From Polynucleobacter sp. AM-26B4 (GTDB lineage: Bacteria; Pseudomonadota; Gammaproteobacteria; Burkholderiales; Burkholderiaceae), in assembly GCF_018882285.1 (NCBI RefSeq), contig NZ_JACVOT010000001.1, forward strand, positions 937,916-1,001,915: a stretch of 64,000 nt of DNA, given 5' to 3'. This document shows, piece after piece, positions 9,025 to 17,105 of the stretch. Position 1 is the first letter of the stretch. The number at the start of each line of letters is the position of its first letter. A program made the position numbers and the translations under genes. The notes under the pieces were generated by a model. That model searched no databases and was not told where the DNA came from. It was given only the letters and a program-made list of their open reading frames with translations.

Positions 9025-10246
9025 TTTCGTCAGGCTTTCTCAGTGTGAATTGAATAACATCCGTACTCTTCTCAGCAAAACCTGCGGCACAGTACATCAA
9101 GTAAAGATTCCATAGGCGGATGAACTTTTGGTCAAACCCTTGCGCTTTGATGGCGTCTAGTTGCTGATTGAACTTTTCATGCCACAAGACCAAAGTTTTT
9201 TGATAGTCCTGACCAAATCGATAAACGCTTTCAGTCACAAGACCCTGCTTAGCAGCAGCTTCCTTGAACTTTTCTTCTGAAGGCAGCATGCCACCAGGAA
9301 ACACATACTGTTGAATAAAGTCAGAGCTGTTGCGATATTTCTCAAATAAGTCATCAGCAATCACAATGGTTTGGATGCAGGCTTTTTTGCCAGGCTTTAA
9401 GCAGCGCTTGATCATCTCAAAATAACTTGGCCAATAACTTTCGCCAACGGCCTCAAACATTTCGATTGAAGCAATACCATCGTACTGTTCTTGATGATCT
9501 CGGTAGTCTTGTAACAAAATTTGATGCTGAGCCAAATCTTTTGCCTGAATTCTTCCGCCTCGCTCACGTGCATATTTGGCTTGCTCTTCAGAGATGGTCA
9601 AGCAGTCAATATTGATGCCACTCAAGCAGGCTTGCTCCATGAGGCCGCCCCACCCACAACCCACCTCAAGAATTTTTTCTCCAGGAGCAATGGCGAGTGA
9701 TTGAATGATTTTTTGGTATTTGGCAATCTGTGCTTCTACCAAAGGTGTGTCATTGCTATCAAAGCAAGCACTTGAATAGGTCATGCTCGGGTCTAGCCAA
9801 AGAGAGTAAAAAGCATTGCCAATGTCATAGTGCGCATGGATATTTTTTTTGCTGCCAGCTTTGGTATTTTTATTGAACCAATGTTTGATTCTGTAGCCGA
9901 GACGACCCCACCAATTGCCGTAGATGATGGTCTCAATTTCTTGTCTGTTAGCCAAAAGCAATCTAAGTAGAGCTAAAAGATCGGGTGAGTCACAAAGGCC
10001 CTTGATATAACTTTCTGCGAAGCCAATGTCACCAGATTTCAAACAAGCTCTGCAAACTTCCCAGTCATGAATCTGAATAGTTGCTTCGATACCGGCGTGT
10101 GGACCTTTGAAGGTTAGATGCTCACCTTCAGGGCTGATAACTTGTAATTGACCAACCTGGATATTCTTTAAAAGTGAAAGAACGGCCTTGGCGTGCCAAG
10201 GCAAGCTTGGCAAGAAACCATCGATGGTATTGGTGTTTGAACTCAT
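9014..10246 (-). CDS. cfa: Cyclopropane-fatty-acyl-phospholipid synthase family methyltransferase
   Basis: This 410-residue member of the Cfa/CmaS family uses S-adenosylmethionine to methylate or cyclopropanate the double bonds of membrane phospholipid acyl chains. An N-terminal lipid-binding region precedes the Rossmann methyltransferase core. Visible motifs are HYDIGNAFYSLWLDPSMTYS, the SAM loop ILEVGCGWGGL, EQAKYARERG and the EMFEAVGE active-site segment. It overlaps DUF1365 upstream (ATGA) and SDR downstream. Members in this operon type need not make cyclopropanes: related genes in Rhodobacter sphaeroides sigmaE/ChrR regulons take part in singlet-oxygen responses and methylated or furan fatty acid synthesis. 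The exact product here is open. Confidence 0.9.
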   Translation of the reverse strand: MSSNTNTIDGFLPSLPWHAKAVLSLLKNIQVGQLQVISPEGEHLTFKGPHAGIEATIQIHDWEVCRACLKSGDIGFAESYIKGLCDSPDLLALLRLLLANRQEIETIIYGNWWGRLGYRIKHWFNKNTKAGSKKNIHAHYDIGNAFYSLWLDPSMTYSSACFDSNDTPLVEAQIAKYQKIIQSLAIAPGEKILEVGCGWGGLMEQACLSGINIDCLTISEEQAKYARERGGRIQAKDLAQHQILLQDYRDHQEQYDGIASIEMFEAVGESYWPSYFEMIKRCLKPGKKACIQTIVIADDLFEKYRNSSDFIQQYVFPGGMLPSEEKFKEAAAKQGLVTESVYRFGQDYQKTLVLWHEKFNQQLDAIKAQGFDQKFIRLWNLYLMYCAAGFAEKSTDVIQFTLRKPDENGA

Positions 10247-11016
10247 TTACTCACTTCCGTAGAAGGCGGTGTTGGTTTGCTATGAAATTGGACACCTTTT
10301 AACCACAAACGTAAAGCTTGCCAATGAATTCTGACAATCACTCCAATGCTCATGGCCGGATATCTAATCGCAGACCAAATGATACTTTTTAAATTAATTT
10401 CTTGTTCGACCCCATTGATACTGGTGATCAGAAGGGGGCCCTGGTCATGGTATTCAATCCGCGCAACGTGTTGCCCAGAGCTAGATTTTGAGAAGAATCT
10501 GAAATGGTATTCACCTTTTACTTCGCAAAAAGGTGATACATGGAAGACCTTGTTGGATAAAAAGCTTTGGCCCCATTGAATGGCTTGACCGTCTGGGTTG
10601 CTCAAAAGGTAGCAATGTCTCTCGCCAAAGGTGTTATTGACCTCAGCCAAGATTGCCTTTAACTCTCCTGAGCGATTTTCAAAAAACCAGAAGCTGACAG
10701 GATTAAATACATAGCCCAAAACTCTGGGGAATGTTTGCAGCCATACTTCCCCGTCAATGTCCTTGATGCCTTCGCTTTTGACTAGATCAAGCGCCCACTT
10801 AAGAGAATCATTCTCACTCCTGCCGTGATCCTTGTCATAGAAAGTTAGCCAAGAAAACTTGTTGTCGCCCAAGCCAATTTGAGAAATTCCTTTGGGATTG
10901 GCTTTTCTTTGACGCATGGGTATGCGCAAGGTAAAGACAGAATAAGCAAACTTATTAATAGCAGGTTTTAGTCGAGCATGTCGAACTTGGCCAAAACAAA
11001 TTTTTGCAATGCTCAT
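10243..11016 (-). CDS. DUF1365 family protein
   Basis: A 257-residue DUF1365 protein, recognised from the start (KICFGQVRHARLKPAINKFAYSVF), FPRVLGYVFNPVSFWF, EVNNTFGERHCYLL and the closing amphipathic helix (ALRLWLKGVQFHSKP). Its biochemical function is not established. DUF1365 genes almost always sit between an FAD-dependent amine-oxidase-like gene and a Cfa gene, as here, with four-base ATGA overlaps on both sides. A role in the same membrane-lipid modification is therefore likely. Confidence 0.88.
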   Translation of the reverse strand: MSIAKICFGQVRHARLKPAINKFAYSVFTLRIPMRQRKANPKGISQIGLGDNKFSWLTFYDKDHGRSENDSLKWALDLVKSEGIKDIDGEVWLQTFPRVLGYVFNPVSFWFFENRSGELKAILAEVNNTFGERHCYLLSNPDGQAIQWGQSFLSNKVFHVSPFCEVKGEYHFRFFSKSSSGQHVARIEYHDQGPLLITSINGVEQEINLKSIIWSAIRYPAMSIGVIVRIHWQALRLWLKGVQFHSKPTPPSTEVSK

Positions 11017-12344
11017 GCTGATAGTGGTGTTTTTCTCGGAGATCTTAAAATTTCCTGGATTGCTTCAGCAACAAGTTCGCCCGAACGCAGGCCATCTTCA
11101 TGGAAGCCATAACCAGTCCAAGCCCCACAGTACCATGTATTGTTCGAACCTTGTATTAAAGATAGGTTTTGCTGAGCAAGAATGGCCGCCTGATCAAAAA
11201 CAGGGTGCGCATACTGAATGTCTGCATGAACTGTTTCTGCTTTAGGTTCAGCTACAGGGTTCAAGCTGACGATCACTGGCTGATTGCCCCAGCTTTCAGG
11301 TAATGGTTGCAGTTGATTGATCAAGTAGTTAACGCACACTGCTTGATCTTGAAGATTTTCAGTTCTGGTGCTTGCATAATTCCAAGCAGCCCAACATTTC
11401 TTTTCTTTCGGCAATAAAGAACTATCCGTGTGTAAAACCGCACGATTCTCTTGATATTTAACAGAGCCAAGAATATTGTTTTCTTGAGTGCTAGGATCTG
11501 TTAAAGCCTCAAGCGCTTGATCACTGTGACAGGCCATGACCACGTGGTCATAACTGACGTTGCCATGAGCCGTGCTGATGTTGACTTGATTTGCATTTCT
11601 TGAAACAGACGTGACATGTTCACGAATGAATGAACCACCGTTCTTTTCAATATGAGAACATAATTTTTTGACGTACTCTCTTGAGCCGCCTTTGACTGTT
11701 AACCATTGAGGTCTATCAGCGATTTGAATTAAACCATGGTTAAAGCAAAATCTGATCATGGTTGCAATTGGGAATGCCAGCATTTGAGAAACTGGGCAAG
11801 ACCAAATCGCACCAACCATCGGTAAAAAATACCAATCTTGAAATTGCTGACTGAAGCGATGTTTTTTAATAAATTCGCCAACAGTTAAATCAATATCATC
11901 CAACTGTTTATCTGCAGCCAATTTTGTACAGATTCGATTGAATCGAATGATGTCTTTGACCATGCGTAAAAACGAAGGGCTCAAGATATTTTTTCTTTGC
12001 GCAAACAATGAATCAATGCTGGTGCCGGACCACTCAAGTACATCACCATTTTGTTTGGGGATGGACACAGAGAAAGACATGTCAGATTTGGCAATCTCCA
12101 CGTCTATTTCATGGAACAAGCGAATCAATCTTGGATAAGTTCTTTGATTGAATACCAAAAATCCGGTATCGACACCGTGACTAACTTTGCCTGATGGTGT
12201 GTCAAGGGTCAGATCAACTGTATTACTGTGTCCGCCAATGTGATTGCCACCTTCATAGATGGTGACTTCGCAGTTATCTAATTTACTAAGAGCATATGCA
12301 CAGCCAAGGCCTGATATGCCAGCGCCAACGATGGCTATTTTCAT
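11013..12344 (-). CDS. FAD-dependent (amine-oxidase-like) oxidoreductase
   Basis: A 443-residue flavoprotein starting with the dinucleotide-binding motif AIVGAGISGLGCAYAL followed by an acidic residue in TIYEGGNHIGGHSNTVD. It ends with the amine-oxidase/phytoene-desaturase type FAD-closing motif YCGAWTGYGFHEDGLRSG. This subfamily is the standard partner of DUF1365 and Cfa and probably oxidises or desaturates an acyl chain rather than an amine; that is inferred from context. It opens the lipid operon, 110 bases downstream of folE2. The gap holds a long inverted repeat, so it may be transcribed from its own promoter or by regulated read-through. Confidence 0.87.
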   Translation of the reverse strand: MKIAIVGAGISGLGCAYALSKLDNCEVTIYEGGNHIGGHSNTVDLTLDTPSGKVSHGVDTGFLVFNQRTYPRLIRLFHEIDVEIAKSDMSFSVSIPKQNGDVLEWSGTSIDSLFAQRKNILSPSFLRMVKDIIRFNRICTKLAADKQLDDIDLTVGEFIKKHRFSQQFQDWYFLPMVGAIWSCPVSQMLAFPIATMIRFCFNHGLIQIADRPQWLTVKGGSREYVKKLCSHIEKNGGSFIREHVTSVSRNANQVNISTAHGNVSYDHVVMACHSDQALEALTDPSTQENNILGSVKYQENRAVLHTDSSLLPKEKKCWAAWNYASTRTENLQDQAVCVNYLINQLQPLPESWGNQPVIVSLNPVAEPKAETVHADIQYAHPVFDQAAILAQQNLSLIQGSNNTWYCGAWTGYGFHEDGLRSGELVAEAIQEILRSPRKTPLSA

Positions 12345-12373
12345 GAGACTCTTTCATTGGCTTTGAATAAGAA

Positions 12374-12447
12374 AACCACAAGACACCCCTGAGCATAAAT
12401 AAGGGAGGGAGAGAAACTGCGCTCAGCGGGCTTCATGTCTTGTGGTT
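12374..12447. repeat. Long imperfect hairpin between folE2 and the lipid operon
   Basis: AACCACAAGACA (12374–12385) pairs perfectly with TGTCTTGTGGTT (12436–12447). Nested inside, CTGAGC (12389–12394) pairs with GCTCAG (12421–12426). Read leftward (direction of folE2), the outer stem is followed by TTCTTATTC, a weak U-rich tract. It could be the folE2 terminator with an unusually large loop, or an attenuator ahead of the FAD oxidoreductase operon. Confidence 0.6.
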
Positions 12448-12454
12448 AAAAGGG

Positions 12455-13258
12455 TTAATGGGTGTGACGTTTATCTTTGGCTAACCATGCATAAGCAGAG
12501 TGATTGTGAATAGATTCAAAATTTTCTGATGACACTTCGTAAGCAATAACTTTGTCTGAGTGATCAAGTGCCACAGCAATGTCGCGGACCAAATCTTCTA
12601 CGAACTTAGGATTGTCATAAGCTTTTTCAGTGACGTATTTTTCATCCGGGCGCTTTAATAGACCCCATAGTTCACAAGAAGCCGCTTGCTCAGCAATTTT
12701 GATCAAATCTTCTGCGTCCATGTTTTCAGTGATCTCTGCAGCAATCACGATGTGTGAGCGCTGATTGTGAGCACCGTACTCAGAAATTTTCTTTGAGCAA
12801 GGGCACAAGCTCGTCACTGGAACTTGTACTTGAAGTGTGTAACGTAAAGCATCTTTTTCAAAAGCTGCTTTGATGTGCAAGTCGTAATCAAGCAAGCTCT
12901 CAACACCAGACACTGGCGCCACTTTATTTAAGAAAAGTGGCATCTTCATATCAATGTGACCTTCTGTTGCTTCAAGGCGCTCAAGCATGGTGCTCATCAA
13001 TGTTTTGACAGAATCAAACTCAAGTGGCGCATGTTGATTTTGTAAAACTTCTAAAAATCTAGACATGTGAGTGCCTTTGACATCTGATGGAAGCTTCACA
13101 GTCATATCAATCATCGCAACGCTCGCCTGTGAGCCTGCTTTGGTTTTAATCTGAACAGGATGACGCACAGATTTAATACCAACTTTTTGAATCACAATAT
13201 TGCGTTCATCATGACTTGCTTGAACATCAGGAAGAAAAATCTTTTCTGGTGCATTCAT
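12455..13258 (-). CDS. folE2: GTP cyclohydrolase FolE2 (type IB)
   Basis: A 267-residue FolE2 enzyme that converts GTP to dihydroneopterin triphosphate, the first step to folate. Seen in the sequence are the basic N-terminal IKSVRHPVQIKTKAG, the catalytic/metal Cys region TSLCPCSKKISEYGAHNQR (about residue 150) and the C-terminal KPKFVED-like segment (YDNPKFVEDLVRDIAVAL). FolE2 tolerates metals other than zinc. It overlaps the stop of the peroxidase gene by one base (TAATG), so the two are coupled. In Burkholderia, folE2-type genes are among those reported near LitR. Supplying pterin or folate chromophore to the nearby photolyase is a reasonable but untested role. Confidence 0.93.
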   Translation of the reverse strand: MNAPEKIFLPDVQASHDERNIVIQKVGIKSVRHPVQIKTKAGSQASVAMIDMTVKLPSDVKGTHMSRFLEVLQNQHAPLEFDSVKTLMSTMLERLEATEGHIDMKMPLFLNKVAPVSGVESLLDYDLHIKAAFEKDALRYTLQVQVPVTSLCPCSKKISEYGAHNQRSHIVIAAEITENMDAEDLIKIAEQAASCELWGLLKRPDEKYVTEKAYDNPKFVEDLVRDIAVALDHSDKVIAYEVSSENFESIHNHSAYAWLAKDKRHTH

Positions 13259-13890
13259 TACGGTTTCTCCTGAAGTAACTTTTCAAGTTGAGCAACCAGC
13301 TTTGAGCTGGTAGGTGATGTCATGCTGCTGTATGCGTCAATCACATTGCCTTGACGATCGACTAAATATTTGTAGAAGTTCCAGCGAGGTTTGGTACCTG
13401 TTTGTTCAATCAAATGTTTGAAAAGTGGGTTTGCATTTGGCCCACTAACTGATGATTTTGCAAACATGGGAAATTTCACGCCATAGGTGTTGTGGCAAAA
13501 ATCAGCGATCTCTTTATTTGATCCAGGCTCTTGTTTGCCAAAATCATTGGAAGGAAAGCCAAGAATTACTAAACCTTTATCTTTGTACTGGCTATATAGC
13601 TTCTCTAAACCATCATATTGGCTTGTAAAACCACAGTAACTCGCTGTATTGACGATGAGAACCACTTTGCCTTGGTACTGGCAAAGATTCTGAGGGGCTT
13701 CGTCTTGAAGCCTTAGAAAGGTGTGGGACAGTGTTTTAGAGCAATTCATCGCAACAGCTTCCTTTGGCCAAAAACTCCACATAAGAACTACCAGCAGAAG
13801 GGCTGTAAAGGCCATTCTGTAAAAATGAGCCCCCAGGCTTTTAGCTACCTGTTGTGGGGCTCTGGATCTGTTCTCAGCTCCGACCATCAT
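13258..13890 (-). CDS. Glutathione peroxidase, membrane-anchored or exported
   Basis: A 210-residue glutathione-peroxidase-family protein with an extra N-terminal hydrophobic segment (FTALLLVVLMWSFW, about residues 28–41), so the catalytic domain is probably periplasmic. The peroxidatic residue is Cys86 in NTASYCGFTSQ (Cys form, not selenocysteine), with Gln120 in NDFGKQEPG and Trp170 in PRWNF completing the catalytic tetrad. Cys132 in ADFCHNTYG could be a resolving Cys, as in thioredoxin-dependent members, so lipid hydroperoxide reduction by thioredoxin or glutathione are both possible. GAGGAG lies nine bases before the first of two consecutive ATG codons. It heads the leftward arm of the light-response island, divergent from litR. 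Confidence 0.9.
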   Translation of the reverse strand: MMVGAENRSRAPQQVAKSLGAHFYRMAFTALLLVVLMWSFWPKEAVAMNCSKTLSHTFLRLQDEAPQNLCQYQGKVVLIVNTASYCGFTSQYDGLEKLYSQYKDKGLVILGFPSNDFGKQEPGSNKEIADFCHNTYGVKFPMFAKSSVSGPNANPLFKHLIEQTGTKPRWNFYKYLVDRQGNVIDAYSSMTSPTSSKLVAQLEKLLQEKP

Positions 13891-13930
13891 TGGGTTTGTC
13901 TCCTCGACCCATTTTTATGAGTATTTGTTG

Positions 13931-13944
13931 TTGACCATGGACAA
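13931..13944. promoter_or_regulatory. Operator-like palindrome A in the gpx/litR divergent region
   Basis: TTGACC-AT-GGACAA is a near-perfect inverted repeat of a TTGWCY half-site. It lies about 40 bases upstream of the peroxidase start. It is one of three similar sites in this 197-base divergent region and is a candidate LitR operator; the match to any published LitR/CarH consensus has not been checked. Confidence 0.5.
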
Positions 13945-13953
13945 TATTTCATT

Positions 13954-13966
13954 TTGTCTAGGTCAA
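13954..13966. promoter_or_regulatory. Operator-like palindrome B in the gpx/litR divergent region
   Basis: TTGTCT-A-GGTCAA contains the same TTGWCY half-sites as site A, with one base fewer between them. It begins nine bases after site A, leaving the two close together as expected for cooperative binding of tetrameric B12-type MerR regulators. Confidence 0.5.
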
Positions 13967-14015
13967 ACCAACAATCTGGTGCAATATTAAGCACAAATCA
14001 AAATAAATGCAAATT

Positions 14016-14028
14016 ATGTCTAAGACAG
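14016..14028. promoter_or_regulatory. Operator-like palindrome C, upstream of litR
   Basis: The core TGTCT-A-AGACA (14017–14027) is a perfect 11-base palindrome related to sites A and B. It lies 60 bases before the litR start, where an autorepressor would be expected to bind. Confidence 0.5.
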
Positions 14029-14087
14029 TGTAGAATTTACTCGTCGATACCTCGTATTCACTTGGCGACAAACTTGAGTTTTTCCTT

Positions 14088-15053
14088 ATGAATGTTAGAT
14101 TTACCAATTTGCCAGACATGCTGAGCATCGCTGCAGTTGAGCGAGACACTGGTATTGCTAAGGACACACTCCGAGTGTGGGAAAGACGTTATAACTTCCC
14201 AATTCCCCTTCGGGATAAGAATGATGATCGCGTTTATCCAGCCGATCAGATCGAAAAACTACGAATTTTAAAAAGATTATTAGATTCAGGACACCGTCCT
14301 GGGCGGATTGTGCCCTTGCCAATTGAGGCACTCAAAGAGTTAAGCGCAAGAAGCAATCAAGCGGCAGAGGTCAGCACTCATTCTTTATCGATGATTTCTC
14401 AAGAAGAAATGGATCGGTATTTGGATTTATTGAGATCTCATCAAACCGAGGCCTTGAGATTGGCGCTTTCCACAACTTTGATGAAGATTGGTTTAGACCG
14501 TTTTGTGATTGAAGTGGTTGCGCCGCTGATCAGAAATATCGGCGAGTACTGGGCCAATGGAAAGTTGGAGATTCATGAAGAGCATTTGTTCACAGAACAA
14601 ATCAAGCATCTATTGAGAACGGCGATCAATTCAGTGCCACGTGGCCACATTGGTCAAAATGAAGAATTGGCCAGACCAAGAATTTTATTAACAACATTCC
14701 CACAGGAGCATCACAGCTTAGGTCTTTTGATGGCTGAAGCGCTGATGGCTTTGGAAGGATGTTCTTGCGTTTCTTTGGGAACGCAAACCCCAATTCTTGA
14801 AATTGCTCAAGCAGCGAGAGCTCAAAAAGCAGATGTGATTGCCTTATCGTTTTCTTCGCAAATGAATCAAAACCAAGTGGTAGATGGTTTGAATGAGCTC
14901 AAGTCAAAATTGGCGCCAGGCATTGAGTTGTGGGTGGGTGGTGAGAATCAAGCCCTGCGCAAGCGAACCCCTGAAGGTGTAAAAGTCATGGCTGCGCTTC
15001 AAGATATTTCTGCAAACGTCAAAGGTTGGCGTACAAAACGCTCAGACAGTTGA
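14088..15053 (+). CDS. litR: LitR/CarH-type B12-dependent MerR photoregulator
   Basis: A 321-residue light-responsive repressor. The N-terminal MerR winged helix occupies residues 11–75 (LSIAAVERDTGIAKDTLRVWERRY). A helical cobalamin-capping domain with the W-x9-EH signature follows (Trp155, Glu165, His166). The C-terminal B12-binding Rossmann domain has an E-x-H-x-x-G motif (Glu207, His209, Gly212) supplying the cobalt ligand known from CarH. In CarH, adenosylcobalamin favours DNA binding in the dark and light destroys the complex. ATG 14088 has no strong Shine-Dalgarno; ATG 14118 is an alternative. It precedes the photolyase by one base and is divergent from gpx–folE2. Whether this member is B12-gated, as its intact ligands suggest, or depends on partners is not known. 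Confidence 0.92.
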   Translation: MNVRFTNLPDMLSIAAVERDTGIAKDTLRVWERRYNFPIPLRDKNDDRVYPADQIEKLRILKRLLDSGHRPGRIVPLPIEALKELSARSNQAAEVSTHSLSMISQEEMDRYLDLLRSHQTEALRLALSTTLMKIGLDRFVIEVVAPLIRNIGEYWANGKLEIHEEHLFTEQIKHLLRTAINSVPRGHIGQNEELARPRILLTTFPQEHHSLGLLMAEALMALEGCSCVSLGTQTPILEIAQAARAQKADVIALSFSSQMNQNQVVDGLNELKSKLAPGIELWVGGENQALRKRTPEGVKVMAALQDISANVKGWRTKRSDS

Positions 15054-15054
15054 T

Positions 15055-16581
15055 TTGAAAAAACTTGTCTTAGTTCTAGGTGATCAATTAAAGGCCGATA
15101 GTTCGGCCTTTAATCATTTCGATCCCGCAAAAGATGAAGTAATCATGATTGAGTCTGAGTACGAGGCCAATTATGTTTGGACACATAAGGCCAAGATTGC
15201 TCTTTTCTTATCGGCGATGCGCCACTTTGCAGAAGTATTAAAAAAGAAAAAATACACGCTGACGTATGTGAAGCAAAGCAAGCTATCAATAGTCTCTGTG
15301 CTTAAAGAGCATATTCAGAAACATCATTTCACTCATTTGGTTTGTGTTGAGCCTGGTGAGTGGCGCTTAAGAAAAGAGTTGCAAGATTTAGCCAGCGAGC
15401 TTGAGATCTATTTGACCCTTGCACCTGACGATCATTTTTATTGTGACTTTGATGAATTCAAAGAATGGGTCGGCGATAAAAAAGAAATCAGACTTGAATA
15501 CTTTTATCGCTACCTGCGCAAAAAACACAAGGTCCTGATTCAAGCGAATGGTGAGCCTGAGGGTGATCAGTGGAACTTTGATGAGCAAAATAGAAAGCCT
15601 TATCCCAAAAAGGGCCCTGGACAAATAACCGAGCCTAAATGGTTTACTCCTGATGCCATCAGCAAAGAAGTGATGGCTTATGTTGAGTCAACATACCCCA
15701 AGCATCCCGGAGAGTTAGAGAGTTTTGCCTGGGCCGTGACCAGAGAGCAGGCATTGTTGGCCTTGAGTCACTTCATTGAATATCGCTTGCCCTTATTTGG
15801 AAATCATCAAGATGCCATGTGGACGAACACACCATTTGGTTGGCATTCGATATTGTCTACGTCACTCAATTTAAAACTCATTGATCCCAAAGAAGTGGTT
15901 GATGCTGCCATCCAGGCTTATGAAAAGAAGCAAGTATCTTTGAGTGCCGTCGAAGGCTTTGTACGTCAAATTTTAGGTTGGCGTGAATTTATTCGAGGCA
16001 TGTATTACTTGGATATGCCAAAAATGGCAGAAGATAATTTTTATCAGCATCAACGACAGCTACCTAAGTGGTACTGGACGGCAGATACCAAAATGGCCTG
16101 CATGAAAGATGCTATTGGGCAAACTTTGAAATATGGCTACGCTCACCACATTCAAAGATTGATGGTGACAGGCAATTTTGCTTTATTGGCTGAATTGCTG
16201 CCCCAGCAAGTTTGCGAGTGGTATCTCGCCATTTATGTGGATGCGATTGAGTGGGTGGAGTTACCGAATACCGCTGGCATGGCTTTGTTTGCCAATGGTG
16301 GAAGATTCACGAGCAAGCCCTATGTTGCCAGTGGGGCATACATCAAAAGAATGAGTAACTATTGTGAGTCTTGTTCATATCAGTCGAGCAAACGATATGG
16401 ACCAGATGCTTGCCCAATGACTACTTTGTATTGGAATTTTTTAATCAATCATCGAGCTGAATTTGAGAAAAATCCAAGAACTCGTTTGATGACAGCCAAT
16501 CTGCAGAAAATTGATGCAGAAGAGCAACTTCTGATCAGCCAGCATGCACAAACATTGCTAAATAATTTAGAAAATATCTAG
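15055..16581 (+). CDS. phrB: Iron-sulfur bacterial cryptochrome/photolyase (FeS-BCP, PhrB/CryB type)
   Basis: A 508-residue flavoprotein of the 'photolyase-related' class (MKKLVLVLGDQLKADSSAFN start), which repairs (6-4) photoproducts or acts as a photoreceptor. Four cysteines, Cys349, Cys437, Cys440 and Cys453, match the spacing of the 4Fe-4S ligands of Agrobacterium PhrB (350/438/441/454). The FAD domain includes GWREFIRGMYYLD and NTAGMALFANGGRFTSKPYV. Characterised members use dimethyl-ribityllumazine as antenna. The only sensible start is TTG at 15055, one base after the litR stop and without a clear Shine-Dalgarno, so translation is probably coupled to litR. Confidence 0.93.
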   Translation: MKKLVLVLGDQLKADSSAFNHFDPAKDEVIMIESEYEANYVWTHKAKIALFLSAMRHFAEVLKKKKYTLTYVKQSKLSIVSVLKEHIQKHHFTHLVCVEPGEWRLRKELQDLASELEIYLTLAPDDHFYCDFDEFKEWVGDKKEIRLEYFYRYLRKKHKVLIQANGEPEGDQWNFDEQNRKPYPKKGPGQITEPKWFTPDAISKEVMAYVESTYPKHPGELESFAWAVTREQALLALSHFIEYRLPLFGNHQDAMWTNTPFGWHSILSTSLNLKLIDPKEVVDAAIQAYEKKQVSLSAVEGFVRQILGWREFIRGMYYLDMPKMAEDNFYQHQRQLPKWYWTADTKMACMKDAIGQTLKYGYAHHIQRLMVTGNFALLAELLPQQVCEWYLAIYVDAIEWVELPNTAGMALFANGGRFTSKPYVASGAYIKRMSNYCESCSYQSSKRYGPDACPMTTLYWNFLINHRAEFEKNPRTRLMTANLQKIDAEEQLLISQHAQTLLNNLENI

Positions 16582-16592
16582 TCGGTTGTAAG

Positions 16593-17105
16593 ATGTCGAT
16601 TATGACAACGCCAAACCTGAATAAATTACCACTGCCAGCATTTGAGAAGAAGATTTGTTCTGTAGAGAATCTGCAGGAGGCTTTGGCTCGTTTGCCAAAA
16701 CCAATCGTATTCACAAATGGTGTGTTTGATATTTTGCACAGAGGTCATGTGAGCTATCTGGCTCAAGCTAAAAGTCTTGGCGCTAGTTTGGTTCTCGGGG
16801 TTAATGCAGACAGTTCTGTGCGCATGTTGGGTAAGGGGGACGCAAGACCACTCAATGCTCAAGATGACCGGATGGCTTTACTGGCCGCTTTAGAGTCTGT
16901 TGACTTGGTTGTGATGTTTGATGAAAAAACACCAGTTGAATTGATTGCTAAGGTAAAACCGGATATTTACGTCAAGGGTGGCGATTATCAGATTGATGAT
17001 TTAGCTGAAACAGCCTTGGTCAAAACTTGGGGTGGAAAAGCGTATGCGATTCCATTCATTCACGATCGATCAACGACGGCCCTTGTCAACAAGATCAGAG
17101 CTTGA
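16593..17105 (+). CDS. rfaE2: D-glycero-beta-D-manno-heptose 1-phosphate adenylyltransferase
   Basis: A 170-residue cytidylyltransferase-fold enzyme making ADP-heptose for the lipopolysaccharide core. It carries the nucleotidyltransferase signature FTNGVFDILHRGHVSYL (about residues 42–58) and a later VKPDIYVKGGDY segment. It corresponds to the C-terminal domain of bifunctional HldE, so the kinase domain (RfaE1) must be encoded elsewhere. It starts 11 bases after the photolyase and may simply read from that transcript. The 3' end overlaps the convergent small membrane gene by 36 bases. Confidence 0.92.
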   Translation: MSIMTTPNLNKLPLPAFEKKICSVENLQEALARLPKPIVFTNGVFDILHRGHVSYLAQAKSLGASLVLGVNADSSVRMLGKGDARPLNAQDDRMALLAALESVDLVVMFDEKTPVELIAKVKPDIYVKGGDYQIDDLAETALVKTWGGKAYAIPFIHDRSTTALVNKIRA

